Under the pieces are notes generated by a model. It made no database searches and was not told the DNA's origin. It worked only from the letters and a program-made list of their open reading frames with translations. A stretch of 64,000 bases of DNA from positions 806,001 to 870,000 of the forward strand of contig NZ_CP063767.1 of assembly GCF_015277515.1 (NCBI RefSeq), written 5' to 3'. Source of the stretch: Thermophilibacter immobilis (lineage in GTDB: Bacteria > Actinomycetota > Coriobacteriia > Coriobacteriales > Atopobiaceae). This document shows positions 53,847 to 63,411 of the stretch, piece by piece. A program made the translations under genes and the position numbers. Within the stretch, counting starts at the first letter, position 1, and every line of letters begins with the position of its first letter.

Positions 53847-54071
53847 GGGCGCCTCCGGGTTCTTGGGGATGACGGGCCCGCCGCGCTCTCGCCGCGGGCC
53901 CCGGGCGTGGGAAAGAGTATAGGTCACGGCCCCGTCGTCAGACACCGGGGCCCGTCGTCTCCCTGCGGGCGGCCGCGCGCCCCCGCGCGGGACGCTGACC
54001 CGCCCCTCGCCCCTCGCGGGAGTCCAGCCTGTCGGAGAGGCGGGACAGGGCACCGCCGTCCGCAGTGGGTG

Positions 54072-54146
54072 TGTTGAGTCAATAGCACTTGAGCAGAAAT
54101 CGCATCAGTTTCTGAGCAGATATCGCAAGAGTGCCGGGCAGCTTAT
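54072..54146. repeat. terminal repeat region of an IS21-family element
   Basis: The segment begins TGTTGAG and contains two direct repeats, TGAGCAGAAATCGCA and TGAGCAGATATCGCA (14 of 15 equal, 23 bases apart). It lies just after the istB stop. IS21-family ends start with TG and carry such multiple terminal repeats that bind the transposase. The exact outer end and any target duplication could not be fixed. Confidence 0.55.
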
Positions 54147-54562
54147 TGAGCACCCCCGTCCTGCATCAGCGCGTGGGTGACTCGATGCGGCTCGCCTCGG
54201 AACCGGAGAAGCCGTCCGTGGTGCACCACCCTGTCGATGACGGCCGCGGCCATCTGGTCGTCGCCGAAGACCGAGCCCCACCGGCTGAACTCGAGGTTTG
54301 TCGTGAAGACGACGGACTGCCTCTCGTAGGCGTTCGAGACCACCTGGAAGAGGAGCCTCGCGCCGTCCGTGTCGAGCGGCAGGAACCCAAGCTCGTCGAT
54401 GACGAGGAGCCCTGCCCTGCCCACCTGGTTGGGCTCACGGTCGAGCCTCCCGTCGTCACGGGCACGGCGGAGCCTCATGACGAGGGACGATGCGGTGAAG
54501 AACCTGGCCTCGACGTCGGACTGGCAGCACGCCATGCAGAGCGCCGAGGCCATGCGCGTCTT
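54143..54562 (-). pseudogene. istB: istB 3' half (IS21-family ATP-binding protein), left copy
   Basis: The frame reads KTRMASALCMACCQSDVEAR onwards through LLVIDELGFLPLD (Walker B), VFTTNLEFSRWGSVFGDD and ends QDGGAQ with a TAA stop. This is the C-terminal part of the IstB transposition helper ATPase, which normally has about 250 residues. The N-terminal half and the start of the Walker A loop are missing, cut at the GKT of the P-loop by the RIT element. No istA is present. Confidence 0.85.
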
Positions 54563-54676
54563 CCCGTTATGGAAAGTTTTCCATAACGGGAATTATGCGG
54601 GCAAACGGATTATGTTGAGGAATGGGCTGTCGCCGCAGGTCGAGCGATCGCGACAGCCCTGTTCCTTTGCATAACC
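54147..54676. repeat. 530-base inverted repeat, left copy
   Basis: The left copy is an almost exact inverted match of 57936-58465. I saw two differences: one inside istB near the CCGGAGAAG segment and one inside the GGGCTGTCG stem. It includes the istB 3' half and the terminal repeat of the RIT element. The homology stops abruptly at both ends. Confidence 0.85.
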
Positions 54677-54679
54677 TTC

Positions 54680-55693
54680 TTAGCACAGGCTCTTCAGCCA
54701 CGACATCAGATCCCTGTCCTCCGACCAGTCGGGGTAGTCCCGTGTCTTGGGGGCGGTTGCGGCCTCTTCGAGCAGCTTCCGCCTTCGCGCGACGCTGACG
54801 GTCGCGTAGATCTCCGTCGTGATCACGCTCCTGTGGCCGAGCAGATCCCTGATATATACGAGGTTGACACCGGATTCCAACAGGTCGACGGCCCTCTGGT
54901 GCCTGAGGGAGTGGGGCGAGATCCCATCGGGGACGGACGCTCCCGACTCCCTGGCGCCCCTTGCGTGACGGGCGACGATATCGGCGACGCCGGCCCTGGT
55001 CAGACGGTCGCCACGGGAGTTCGGGAACAGCGGCCCGTCCAGGTCCGACGCATCGGGACGAGAGCATGTCTCGTCGATGTACCGTCTCAGAAGTCCTGCG
55101 GTCGCGCTCATCAGGGGAACGACCCTGACCCTGCGACCCTTCCCCATGAGCGTGACGGTGGCGGGGTCATCGAGGCGGACATCGCGGAGCGTGATGCCGC
55201 ACAGTTCTGAGACCCTGGCCCCGCTGTCGTAGAGCATCGTCAGCAGGACCATGTCCCGGCGACCCCTCGCCGTGGATGCGTCGGGACGGGCGAGGATCGC
55301 GGCGACGCCCCCGCGCCCCGGGAGGACCATGGGCGCCGGGGCCTTCTTTCGCTGTCTTATCGCCAGAACCTGCTGATGCTGAAGCAGTCTCGCCGGATCC
55401 TCGGCCTTGACGTAGTTCACGAATGCCTTGATCGCGCACAGTCGTTGGTTCGCCGTGCTGTCGGAGCACCCGCGTGCCGTGAGCCAGGCCATGAACCCCT
55501 CGACCGTGTCCCTCCCGAGATCGTCCATGGACAGCCTCTCCGGCCTCTTCCCCCGTTCGCCGAGATACGATATGAGCAGCCTGAACGCGTCCCTGTAGGA
55601 TGCGATGGTGTTCGTGCTGAGGTTTCGCTGTCCCGGCAGATGAAGGCCGAGGTAGGCGGTCACGTAGCGGGCGAAGTCCGCTCTCTCGCTCAT
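54680..55693 (-). CDS. RIT tyrosine recombinase, third gene (RitC)
   Basis: This 337-residue tyrosine recombinase begins MSERADFARYVTAYL with a SAM-like core-binding domain. The catalytic arginine is in SGARVSELCGI, the HxxR box is SPHSLRHQ, and the late motif LGHRSVITTEIYATV holds the second histidine and the tyrosine nucleophile. All catalytic residues are present. Its ATG overlaps the stop of the second recombinase gene by four bases. A long in-frame extension upstream is a shadow inside that gene. Confidence 0.88.
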   Translation of the reverse strand: MSERADFARYVTAYLGLHLPGQRNLSTNTIASYRDAFRLLISYLGERGKRPERLSMDDLGRDTVEGFMAWLTARGCSDSTANQRLCAIKAFVNYVKAEDPARLLQHQQVLAIRQRKKAPAPMVLPGRGGVAAILARPDASTARGRRDMVLLTMLYDSGARVSELCGITLRDVRLDDPATVTLMGKGRRVRVVPLMSATAGLLRRYIDETCSRPDASDLDGPLFPNSRGDRLTRAGVADIVARHARGARESGASVPDGISPHSLRHQRAVDLLESGVNLVYIRDLLGHRSVITTEIYATVSVARRRKLLEEAATAPKTRDYPDWSEDRDLMSWLKSLC

Positions 55694-56639
55694 GACGGCA
55701 CCACCCACCCGCACTCGCGCTCGACCTGGGCGACCATGCCGGGATGGAGCTCGGCGGTGAGCCGGAGGTAATACTCCGTGCACCGGGTGTCGGCATGCCC
55801 CATGTAGGTGGCGAGGACCGGCATGAGGGCGTTGGCGTCGGCCCCCTCCCTCACCCATGCGCGGAGCCGGTGGCAGGCGAAGGTGAAGCGGAGGTCGTGG
55901 ACCCTCGGTCCCTTGCCGCGACCCCCGTGCGATATGCCTGCGTCCCAGAGGGCCTGGCGGAAGAATCCATAGACGGAGCTGGTGGACATGGCCCCCCCTC
56001 GGGCAGCGACCAGAACAGGCCGTGCATCCCATACTGCGGATGCCCTGTCGAGGCGGCGTTCGAGAACGTCCGCATGCGGGACGCCAGGGAGCGGTGGATG
56101 GGAGCGAACCTGCCCCTGTCGTTCTTCGCATGCCTGACGGTGAGAGCGCCCGCATCGAGGTCGACGTCCGCCTTGCCGAGGGCGCATGCCTCCCCGGAAC
56201 GCAGCCCCGACGAGCAGAGGAGCCTTATGATCGGCGCCATCTGGGCCCGTCGACATGCGGGATCGGATCCTGAGAGCTCGTCGGCCTCCTCGAACAAAGA
56301 CGCGAGCTCGCCGTCGGTGAAGATGTAAGGATCGTACGATCCGCGGTCCGCGTATCCCTGTCTGCCCGGCATGACCCAGGCATCGTAACCCATGCGCGCC
56401 ATGTACTCGCCCAGACCGCGTATCTGGCCCATCCTGCGGAGCCTCGTGGCCTCCGCCTCGCCGGGGCGTCGGGCCGTCCACGCTTCGACGAGTTCCCTGG
56501 GCAGCTCGTCCTGCCTGCAGCCCAACTCGGAGCGCAGCGCGGCGATGCGGCGCATGGCGGCATCACCCTTCTCCAGCCTGAAGCCGACCGCGCGTTTCTC
56601 GGCCATGTACGACGCGGTGACGTCAGCGAACGCCGTCAT
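55690..56639 (-). pseudogene. RIT tyrosine recombinase, second gene (RitB), frameshifted at a G7 run
   Basis: The N-terminal part (MTAFADVTASYMAEKRAVGF onwards, catalytic arginine in SSGLRSGEACAL) is open to a run of seven G (plus-strand C run 55992-55998). The rest, with HDLRFTFACHRLR (HxxR) and YMGHADTRCTEYYLRLT (His and Tyr), is in another frame. An eighth G would join them into one recombinase of about 316 residues. The arginine and the tyrosine are thus on opposite sides of the shift. It may be inactive, expressed by slippage at the G run, or a sequencing error. Confidence 0.8.
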
Positions 56640-57919
56640 CGTGCCACCGCCTCTGGGTCGAGAGGGCACATGGCGAGCGATTCGACATCCATGCGCAGGT
56701 AGATGCTGGTGGTGCGCTTGCTGACGTGTCCCAGTATCCGTGAGATGTCCTCCAGCGGGACCTGCCGTTCGAGGAGGCGTCTCGCCAGAGCGTGTCGAAG
56801 CGAGTGCAGCGTTCTGCGGTCGCCCGGGACCTTCACCCCGGCGGCCCTCGCGCGCTTGCTCAGTATGTACGTGAGGTTGCTCGTGTCCGTGAACGGCTCG
56901 AACGGCGCGACCTGTCGGACGAATAGCTCCGGGCATCCCGCACCCTCCGGCCGTCCGTGCCTGAGGTAGTCGATGACCGCCCGTCCGACGTCGTCGAGCA
57001 GGGGGAGCTCGAGCGGGTTTCCCGTCTTGTGCCGCACGATCGACATGGTCCGCGTCTCCCAGTCGAGGCCGGACACGCGTATCGACTTGATGTCGAATGC
57101 GCGAAGTCCCAGTCTCGCGACCATGAGCAGCATCGCGTAGTCCCGGCGCCCGACGGGGTTGCCCCTGTCTATGCTCGACATGAGGGCCTCCACGTCCTCC
57201 CTCTCCCGGACCACCGGGAGCTCGGGTACGTAGCAGGGCCTGGGGCTCGGGACCGTACCGGTCAGATCGCCCGCCACCAGGCCCTCGAGGCAGAGATGCC
57301 GGTAGAAGCACCTGATGGCGGTGAGTACGGACTTGACCGACTTGGCGTGGTTCGACGCCTTCGTGAGGATGTAGTCATGGGCAGACGAGTCCCTGATGCA
57401 GGAGGCATCCACGCCGCCCCCCGACGCGAGGAAGAGCAGGAAGTGCTTGATGCGACCGTTGCGAGAGTAGACGGTCGATTCCGACAGGCCGTTGCGTCTG
57501 CTCGTCTCGTCGAACGAGTCCAGCAGCCCCTGGAGTCCCGGTGGAAGCTCGGTCCTCCCGAGGTCGCCCGGCATGCGCTTGCAGATGCAGCCGCACCCCT
57601 CGTACTCCATGAGCGTGCGCATGGCCCTCAGCCAGGCCTTCAGATACGTGCCGCCGGGATTTGACTGATAGAGGTGTTCGAGAGCCACGCCGAACCTCGA
57701 GTTCAGGTAGGCGACCGCATCCATCTCCGTGAACCCCTCGATGCCGCAACCGTTCGCGTGCCTGACGTACGCATTGAACATCCTCCTGAACCCGGTGACC
57801 GTGGTCTCGGAATAGCGAAGCCGTGCCATCTCCGCGAGGACGGCGGAGGCCAGAGCCTCCAGTTCGGTGTGATCTGCCGTTGATCCTCCTGTCGTTGTCG
57901 TGAAAGCAGACGGATACAA
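56636..57919 (-). CDS. RIT tyrosine recombinase, first gene (RitA)
   Basis: This 427-residue tyrosine recombinase has a large N-terminal DNA-binding part. The catalytic arginine is in VARLGLRAFDIKSI, the HxxR box is LHSLRHALARRL, and the final motif LGHVSKRTTSIYLRMD holds the histidine and tyrosine. The start is TTG at 57919 without an evident ribosome binding site, so the N-terminus is uncertain. The stop overlaps the start of the second gene by four bases, which suggests coupled translation of the trio. Confidence 0.87.
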   Translation of the reverse strand: MYPSAFTTTTGGSTADHTELEALASAVLAEMARLRYSETTVTGFRRMFNAYVRHANGCGIEGFTEMDAVAYLNSRFGVALEHLYQSNPGGTYLKAWLRAMRTLMEYEGCGCICKRMPGDLGRTELPPGLQGLLDSFDETSRRNGLSESTVYSRNGRIKHFLLFLASGGGVDASCIRDSSAHDYILTKASNHAKSVKSVLTAIRCFYRHLCLEGLVAGDLTGTVPSPRPCYVPELPVVREREDVEALMSSIDRGNPVGRRDYAMLLMVARLGLRAFDIKSIRVSGLDWETRTMSIVRHKTGNPLELPLLDDVGRAVIDYLRHGRPEGAGCPELFVRQVAPFEPFTDTSNLTYILSKRARAAGVKVPGDRRTLHSLRHALARRLLERQVPLEDISRILGHVSKRTTSIYLRMDVESLAMCPLDPEAVAR

Positions 57920-57935
57920 CGTAGGGGGATTCCTG

Positions 57936-58465
57936 GGTTATGCAAAGGAACAGGGCTGTCGCGATCGCTCGACCTGCGGCGACGGCCCATTCCTCAACAT
58001 AATCCGTTTGCCCGCATAATTCCCGTTATGGAAAACTTTCCATAACGGGAAGACGCGCATGGCCTCGGCGCTCTGCATGGCGTGCTGCCAGTCCGACGTC
58101 GAGGCCAGGTTCTTCACCGCATCGTCCCTCGTCATGAGGCTCCGCCGTGCCCGTGACGACGGGAGGCTCGACCGTGAGCCCAACCAGGTGGGCAGGGCAG
58201 GGCTCCTCGTCATCGACGAGCTTGGGTTCCTGCCGCTCGACACGGACGGCGCGAGGCTCCTCTTCCAGGTGGTCTCGAACGCCTACGAGAGGCAGTCCGT
58301 CGTCTTCACGACAAACCTCGAGTTCAGCCGGTGGGGCTCGGTCTTCGGCGACGACCAGATGGCCGCGGCCGTCATCGACAGGGTGGTGCACCACGGACGG
58401 CTTCTCCAGTTCCGAGGCGAGCCGCATCGAGTCACCCACGCGCTGATGCAGGACGGGGGTGCTCA
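57936..58465. repeat. 530-base inverted repeat, right copy
   Basis: This is the mirror copy of 54147-54676. Its outer end stops in the second-last codons of istB, at GGGTGCTCA, where unrelated sequence starts. The left copy continues beyond this point into the normal istB stop and IS end. The right junction is therefore a recombination point and not an IS terminus. Confidence 0.85.
58050..58465 (+). pseudogene. istB: istB 3' half, right inverted copy
   Basis: The frame again begins at the GKT of the P-loop and continues KTRMASALCMACC through LLVIDELGFLPLD and THALMQDGGA. It differs from the left copy by one residue (LLQF instead of LLRF). It has lost its own stop and runs on for 33 unrelated codons. 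Both RIT flanks therefore carry the same half of istB, pointing outward. The N-terminal half is absent from the window. Confidence 0.85.
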
Positions 58466-59096
58466 CTTTCCCAACCTTCTTCCCGGTCTCGTCTTTGCCT
58501 TTATGGGTGGACTGATCAGCCTCGACCAACATGCCTTTCAGGGCGTATCTCTCCTTGTCGCTTAGCCCTTCGACTTCATCGATACGCTCGACGGTCTGGC
58601 TAAGCGTTACCGCGATACTAACTTCGTTGGAGTTGCTGACCTGCTGGCTGACGCTGACAGCAGTCCCCTGTGCAGCGGCAACCAGTTGCTTTCTGATTTC
58701 GGAATCTCGATAGGCCTTGAGCTTGTTGACTCGCATGCTGACCTGGGCCACGCAGTTTTCCTGAGTCAGCTCACTCGGCCCAAGGCCCCATCCGGAAACA
58801 CCGTTGACATACCCCTTTACCACGTCGACGTACGTCCTGTCGATCTCGTCGACAGTTGGCTTCATCTCGTCCTTTGGCAGTCCGGACGAAAGAGATTCCT
58901 CTAGGCGATGGATGTTCTCTGTCAGCGCCGTCACGCCGAATCGTCCGTAGGTTGTTTCCTCTTTCTGGTCACGGTAGACCCGCAGCTTGCCGCGCAGCGC
59001 TTGAAGGTTCGCAACGGTATGCGGACCATGGCCGCTAAGAGTGGACCCCCTGTAACTGCTGATGTGCGGGATGGCAGGAGTGAAGGCGGAAACGAT
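58466..59096 (-). pseudogene. unknown gene fragment truncated at the istB junction
   Basis: On the minus strand an open frame runs from after a TAG at 59097 to the junction at 58465. It includes the stretches NLQALRGKLRVYRDQKEETT, TALTENIHRLEESLSSG and VNGVSGWGLGPSELT, and a helical, charged C-terminal part. The only start codon is a GTG at 58934, well inside protein-like sequence, so the true start seems lost. Downstream it fuses to reversed istB. I do not recognise the family; composition is less GC-rich than the core genes, consistent with transferred DNA. Confidence 0.5.
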
Positions 59097-59202
59097 CTAC
59101 GCGGCAAGACAATTGGCCTCGGAAGCATCTCCCCTGGCAATCACATCATCGCAACGTCTGATGTAGTCATCCGTGGTTCCCAAGGCAGAGCTCCAATCAC
59201 AG

Positions 59203-61419
59203 TCAAAGAGCCTTCTTCAACGGTACCCAGCAGCCGTCCTTGAGTTCGTCCGAGTACGTCTCGGTTGCGATGAGGAGCTGCGCGCTCTCCTGGTCGTAGC
59301 GTACGAATCCACCTCTAAGTCCTGAGTGCCTGTCGAGGTAGCGTCTCATCGCTTCGAACTTCATCGGCGCGAACTCGTCGATGTTCTGGTCCTGCCCGGA
59401 GGCCGATTGGCCTCCCTTGACCTCGATGACCCAGACCTGCCCACCTTCCGTCTCCACCACATAGTCGGGATAGAACGCACGCGAGCGCCCTGAGTTGTCG
59501 TCAAAGAGGATGGAGAGGTACTCGACTCCCTTGTCGCCATTCTTGTAGAACCACTTGACGCAAGCGCTCTCCTCGCAGAACCGCTCGAACAGCCGCTCCC
59601 CGGTCGAGCGCCTCTGGGCGGAGGCGAGGTAGCCCTCGTAGACGTTTTTCTCCATGACGGACTGGTCCTTGGCCCTGGAGTCGTAGGTGAACAGCACCGT
59701 GTCCGGCAGATGGAACGGCCTCTCCGTGACACCGGCGACGTCCACGCCCGGGATGACGCCCACGGCACCCACCGACGAGAGCGCCCTCGTCATCGTCTCG
59801 GAGAGCCTCCCCTTGTTGTTGAGGACGAAGCTGTAGTACCCCTCCTGGTCGAGGGCGAGCAGCCTGCCCCTCCCCTTCGCCGATGCGAGGAAGAGCCTCT
59901 GCAGGATGGGGGTCATCTGGCTCCTCTCGACCCGCAGCGACTGCGCCATCTTCCACGTCTCGCGCGAGTACTCGACGTGGAGCTTCTTGGTGGGCCTCCT
60001 CACCCTGAAGGTGATGGTCGTGAGGTCCCCGATCTCGTCGCTGCTCAGGTGCTCGACCTCGCCCTCCTGGGTCATGTCGAGGATGTCGGAGCGGAAGTCC
60101 CAGCCTGCCCGCTCGAAGAGCCTCCGGTTGGCGACCGGGTCGTCCGAGAGGCCGAGGTCTCCCGAGAGCGTGGCGGCGAGGGTCCTGCCGAGGGCCCGGT
60201 AGTCGAGCCTGTCCGAGGCCCCTGCCGCGCGCTGCTCGGACACAAGCGTGAACTCCCGCAGGCCCGACCTGAGGCGGAGCGTCCTCGCGTCGAGCAGGTC
60301 TCCCCCGGCTGCGGCACGCGCCTCGTCGATGAACTTCGAGTCGAGCGTGTAGATGTAGCAGATGTCGAGCAGGTCGTCGCCGTAGTGCCTCGCCTGCGGC
60401 ATGCGGCGGATGCGCCCGATGGTCTGGATCTGGAAGGTCTCCCCCATGTTCTCGCGGAGCTTCACGAGCACCTGGGCGCGGGGACAGTCCCAGCCGGTGG
60501 CCACGGCCTGCTTGATGAGGACGACCTGGGGCTTGGCGCCGGGCTCGTCGATGCCGTCGCAGTTCCTGTGGTCGTCGGAGAGCCATGAGGCCAAGAGGCC
60601 GTTGTCGTAGGTGATGCCGTAGTCGTCGTCGAGCACGAGCTCGACGCGCTCCCTCTGCTGGGGGTCGTTGTCGGCGAGCTGGACGATGACGAGGGGGTTC
60701 ACGGGCACGTCGAGCGCCGCGTAGCGCGACTGGAGCTCGGCCCTCTTCCTGAGGCCGTACTCCAGGAGGGCGTCGATCTCGTTGGGGACCGTGACGTCGA
60801 CGGGCACATCCTGGTTGATTACGATGGCCTTCTTGATGAGCCCTTGCTCGATGACGTCGTCCTCGTCGACCTCCACGAGGGTCGCGTCCTTGTAGCCCCT
60901 GGGCGTGGCCGAAGAGCGGATCACCCTGACGGGGTCGACGTAGCCCACGAGCTCCTTGGTCTTGACCGTGTCGTTGGTGTGGCTCTCGTCGATGACCACG
61001 TAGAAGGAGAGGCCCTCCTCGTGGGCGGCGTCGAGCCGCTCCACGAAGTTGAGCCGCTCAGCGTCGACCATGGCCACGTTGTGCCTGCCATGGAGCTTCT
61101 CCCAGTTGACGAAGCACAGGTCCCCGTCGGCAAAGCCGGAGTTGAGTACGTCGACGAGGAGCTTGGTCTGGGCACCGTGGACGTAGCGGTCCGCCTTGTC
61201 CTTGCTCTGGCCGGCCAGGTCCCCCTTACCCGGGGTGAACCAGATCCAGACCGTGCCGGGATGGGTCTCGCAGAAGCGCTGCATGAGGTCGGTGAGGACG
61301 ATGGTCTTGCCCGAGCCCGTGCAGCTCTTGAAGACGACGTCCCGCCCGTCGCCCTCGAGGGCGTCCAGGAGCCGGGACTCCGCGTCGATCTGGAACGGCT
61401 TGAGCTCCACGTCACTCAC
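59203..61419 (-). CDS. res: type III restriction enzyme, Res subunit
   Basis: This 738-residue helicase-nuclease has Walker A SCTGSGKTIVLTDL near residue 35, DEAH-type VVIDESHTND, the helicase motif VRVIRSSATPRGY, and a late IQTIGRIRRMPQARH (motif VI). The C-terminal nuclease domain has the PD-(D/E)xK pattern in YPDYVVETEGGQVWVIEVKGG. Res uses ATP to move from a Mod-bound site and cut DNA. The GTG at 61419 overlaps the mod stop by eight bases. Its partner mod has a premature stop, so activity is doubtful. Confidence 0.88.
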   Translation of the reverse strand: MSDVELKPFQIDAESRLLDALEGDGRDVVFKSCTGSGKTIVLTDLMQRFCETHPGTVWIWFTPGKGDLAGQSKDKADRYVHGAQTKLLVDVLNSGFADGDLCFVNWEKLHGRHNVAMVDAERLNFVERLDAAHEEGLSFYVVIDESHTNDTVKTKELVGYVDPVRVIRSSATPRGYKDATLVEVDEDDVIEQGLIKKAIVINQDVPVDVTVPNEIDALLEYGLRKRAELQSRYAALDVPVNPLVIVQLADNDPQQRERVELVLDDDYGITYDNGLLASWLSDDHRNCDGIDEPGAKPQVVLIKQAVATGWDCPRAQVLVKLRENMGETFQIQTIGRIRRMPQARHYGDDLLDICYIYTLDSKFIDEARAAAGGDLLDARTLRLRSGLREFTLVSEQRAAGASDRLDYRALGRTLAATLSGDLGLSDDPVANRRLFERAGWDFRSDILDMTQEGEVEHLSSDEIGDLTTITFRVRRPTKKLHVEYSRETWKMAQSLRVERSQMTPILQRLFLASAKGRGRLLALDQEGYYSFVLNNKGRLSETMTRALSSVGAVGVIPGVDVAGVTERPFHLPDTVLFTYDSRAKDQSVMEKNVYEGYLASAQRRSTGERLFERFCEESACVKWFYKNGDKGVEYLSILFDDNSGRSRAFYPDYVVETEGGQVWVIEVKGGQSASGQDQNIDEFAPMKFEAMRRYLDRHSGLRGGFVRYDQESAQLLIATETYSDELKDGCWVPLKKAL

Positions 61420-63235
61420 CCAGCTCTCGATAGAAGTAGGCGGGAACGGTCCGCACCTCGACGTCGCGCGCATCGAGCGCGGCCTGCTGCTCTGCCGTGA
61501 GCAGCACATCGTGGCCGAGGTAGAGGACCTCGCACGAGGCGATGCCGCCCGAGAAGAAGGCGTCCGCCTCCTCGTCTGAGAGCACGATGGCGAGCGCCGG
61601 GTCCGCGTCGAAGTCGACCCCGTTCTCGAGCTCCACGAGCTCCCTGGTGTGACGCAGGAGCCCCTCGGCGAGCCCGTAATAGTCGTCCTCGTCGAGGGGG
61701 ACGAAGCCCACGCGGTAATAGCGCAGGGACCCGGGGAGACCCTCGGAGTACCCGCTGCCGTCACCTCTTTTGCCGGTGATGACCGTCCTCCAGCGCGGGT
61801 AGGTGATCTCGGAGCAGATGCCGTTCTCGTCGTCGGTGCACAGGATGCATCGGCGCGTGCCGCCGTCCGCGGCGTTGAGCTCCGTCACCGCCTGGCCCGT
61901 GGTGCCGGAGCCCGCGAAGAAGTCGAGGACCAGGGCGTCCCTGCCCGCACCGATCTCGAGCACCCGCCTGATGAGGCGTGTCGGCTTGGGTGTGTCGAAG
62001 GGTGCCTGACCACCGAAGAGTGCCTTGAGCTCCTTCTTTGCCTCATCGGTGTGGCCGACATCCTTCCAGAGCCATAGATTTGTCGGGAGCTTCCCCCCGA
62101 CACTATCAAGATGGATCTTGTGGCCCATTCCCCCCTTCCCCTTGTTCGTAAAATAGAGGTCTGGCCAGTTGCCTGCGTCATAACGTTCCGCTGCGAACCG
62201 CTTTGATTCGTCAGACACGTCTCTGAGCATGATGCCCTTCGCATCACCTATCTCATCGGGGGCACAGTTGCATACCTTGGCACGTCTCTCGGCATCGTCG
62301 AGAGTCCGAAGCTCATAGTCGCCCCATCCACACATGTTGGAGTACATCTCATCCTGGCCCAAGGTCCAGTGGCGACCATTTGATGGGTAGAGGAGCTTCC
62401 CGGTAACAGGCTGCTGTATGGCATAGACCATCCCATGGTGAGACGAGGCACCGGGCGCCGTGGAGTCTCCTGCCTTCCACGAGATATCGTCTCCATCGGG
62501 ACTGCCATATCTCCCGTTCATCTCCTCACTTCGCTCAAGACGGCCAGGGAGCCAATCGGGCTCCTTACCGTAAACGAGGATATGCTCGATCTCAGTCGGA
62601 AAGCCCCCCTTCTTGTCGTTTCGGGGAGAGTACGTCTTTTGCCAAGAGATATTCCCGGCAAAGCAGCTCGAACCAAAGACTTCGTCCATGAGGAGCTTGA
62701 GCTCCGCGTTCTCGCGGTCGTCGTTGCTCACGAAGATGACACCCGAACGCTTGAGAAGAGCATGGGCGACCTCGAGGCGGGGTTCCATGAACGAGAGCCA
62801 CTTGGAGTGCGGGAAGGTGTCGTTCTTGTCGACGTAGGCGTCGTCGTAGATGAAGTCCCTGTTGCCGGTGTTGTAGGGAGGATCGATTTAGATGAGGTCG
62901 ACCTTGCCGCGCAGGACCCGGGAGAGCGCGTCGAGCGAGGCGAGGTTGTCCCCCTCGATGAGGGCGTTCCACTGGCCACCGTTGTCGATGGCGAGCGACT
63001 CGTCCTCCGTGAGCACGGAGACGCTTCCCTCGAGCACGTGGTCAATCTCCTCGCGGTGCTGCTCGAAGACCAGCCCGAACTTCCTGCCTTTCACGTCCTT
63101 CTCGAGGGCGTTGAGGTAGGCGAGCAGCCGCCCCGCGTTCCCGTCCTGCGTGGCGGTGGAGTTGATGTAGTCCCTGATCTGCTCGATGCCGCCGACCAGC
63201 TCCTCGCGCCTTTTCTTGGATACGTTCTCGCCCAT
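61412..63235 (-). pseudogene. mod: type III DNA methyltransferase (mod) with in-frame TAA
   Basis: The gene begins at ATG 63235 (MGENVSKKRREELVGG) and would encode 607 residues. Codon 116 is TAA (plus-strand 62888-62890). It falls where relatives read DLIYIDPPYNTG, so a tyrosine codon has become a stop just before the catalytic DPPY motif. The frame is otherwise open to 61412. It keeps the SAM-binding DFFAGSGTTGQAV in the C-terminal half. No start codon exists between the stop and the DPPY motif, so re-initiation (ATG 62788) would lose it. A point mutation, or a base error, are the likely causes. Confidence 0.87.
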
Positions 63236-63411
63236 GTAGTCTTCCCTCAGTTGGTCAATTGTGTTTATGATATCGCAAGGGAGAAGACACTGGAGGTACT
63301 TGTTACCCGCAGCACCGATAAGGAAGCCTATGGTGCACCGTTCACCCGATTCGTTGGCATCATGAAATGCTCTAGTGGCCTGTTTGGTGGCTTACTAGTG
63401 GCCTACCAAAA

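Larger units (their letters stand above)
54563..58049 (-). mobile_element. recombinase-in-trio (RIT) element
   Basis: Three tyrosine recombinase genes overlap by four bases each (ATGA) and are read in the same direction. They are flanked by inverted terminal repeats of about 114 bases. The ends are imperfect 28-base palindromes starting CCCGTTATGGAAA. Inside each end is a second hairpin, GGGCTGTCGC/GCGACAGCCC. This matches RIT elements known from several bacterial phyla. The size, about 3.5 kb, fits. It is inserted in istB; both flanks begin with GAAGACGCGCATGG, the same istB half. Confidence 0.88.

Noticed and set aside
54147-54160. TGAGCACCCC as the true outer end of the IS21 element
   Set aside because: On the left side istB continues past this point to its stop and to further terminal repeats, so the shared boundary is a recombination junction rather than an IS end.
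58026-58934. 302-codon minus-strand frame as one intact protein
   Set aside because: Its C-terminal half is istB read in the wrong frame and strand. Only the part above 58465 looks like real protein sequence, so it was split into a gene fragment and an istB copy.
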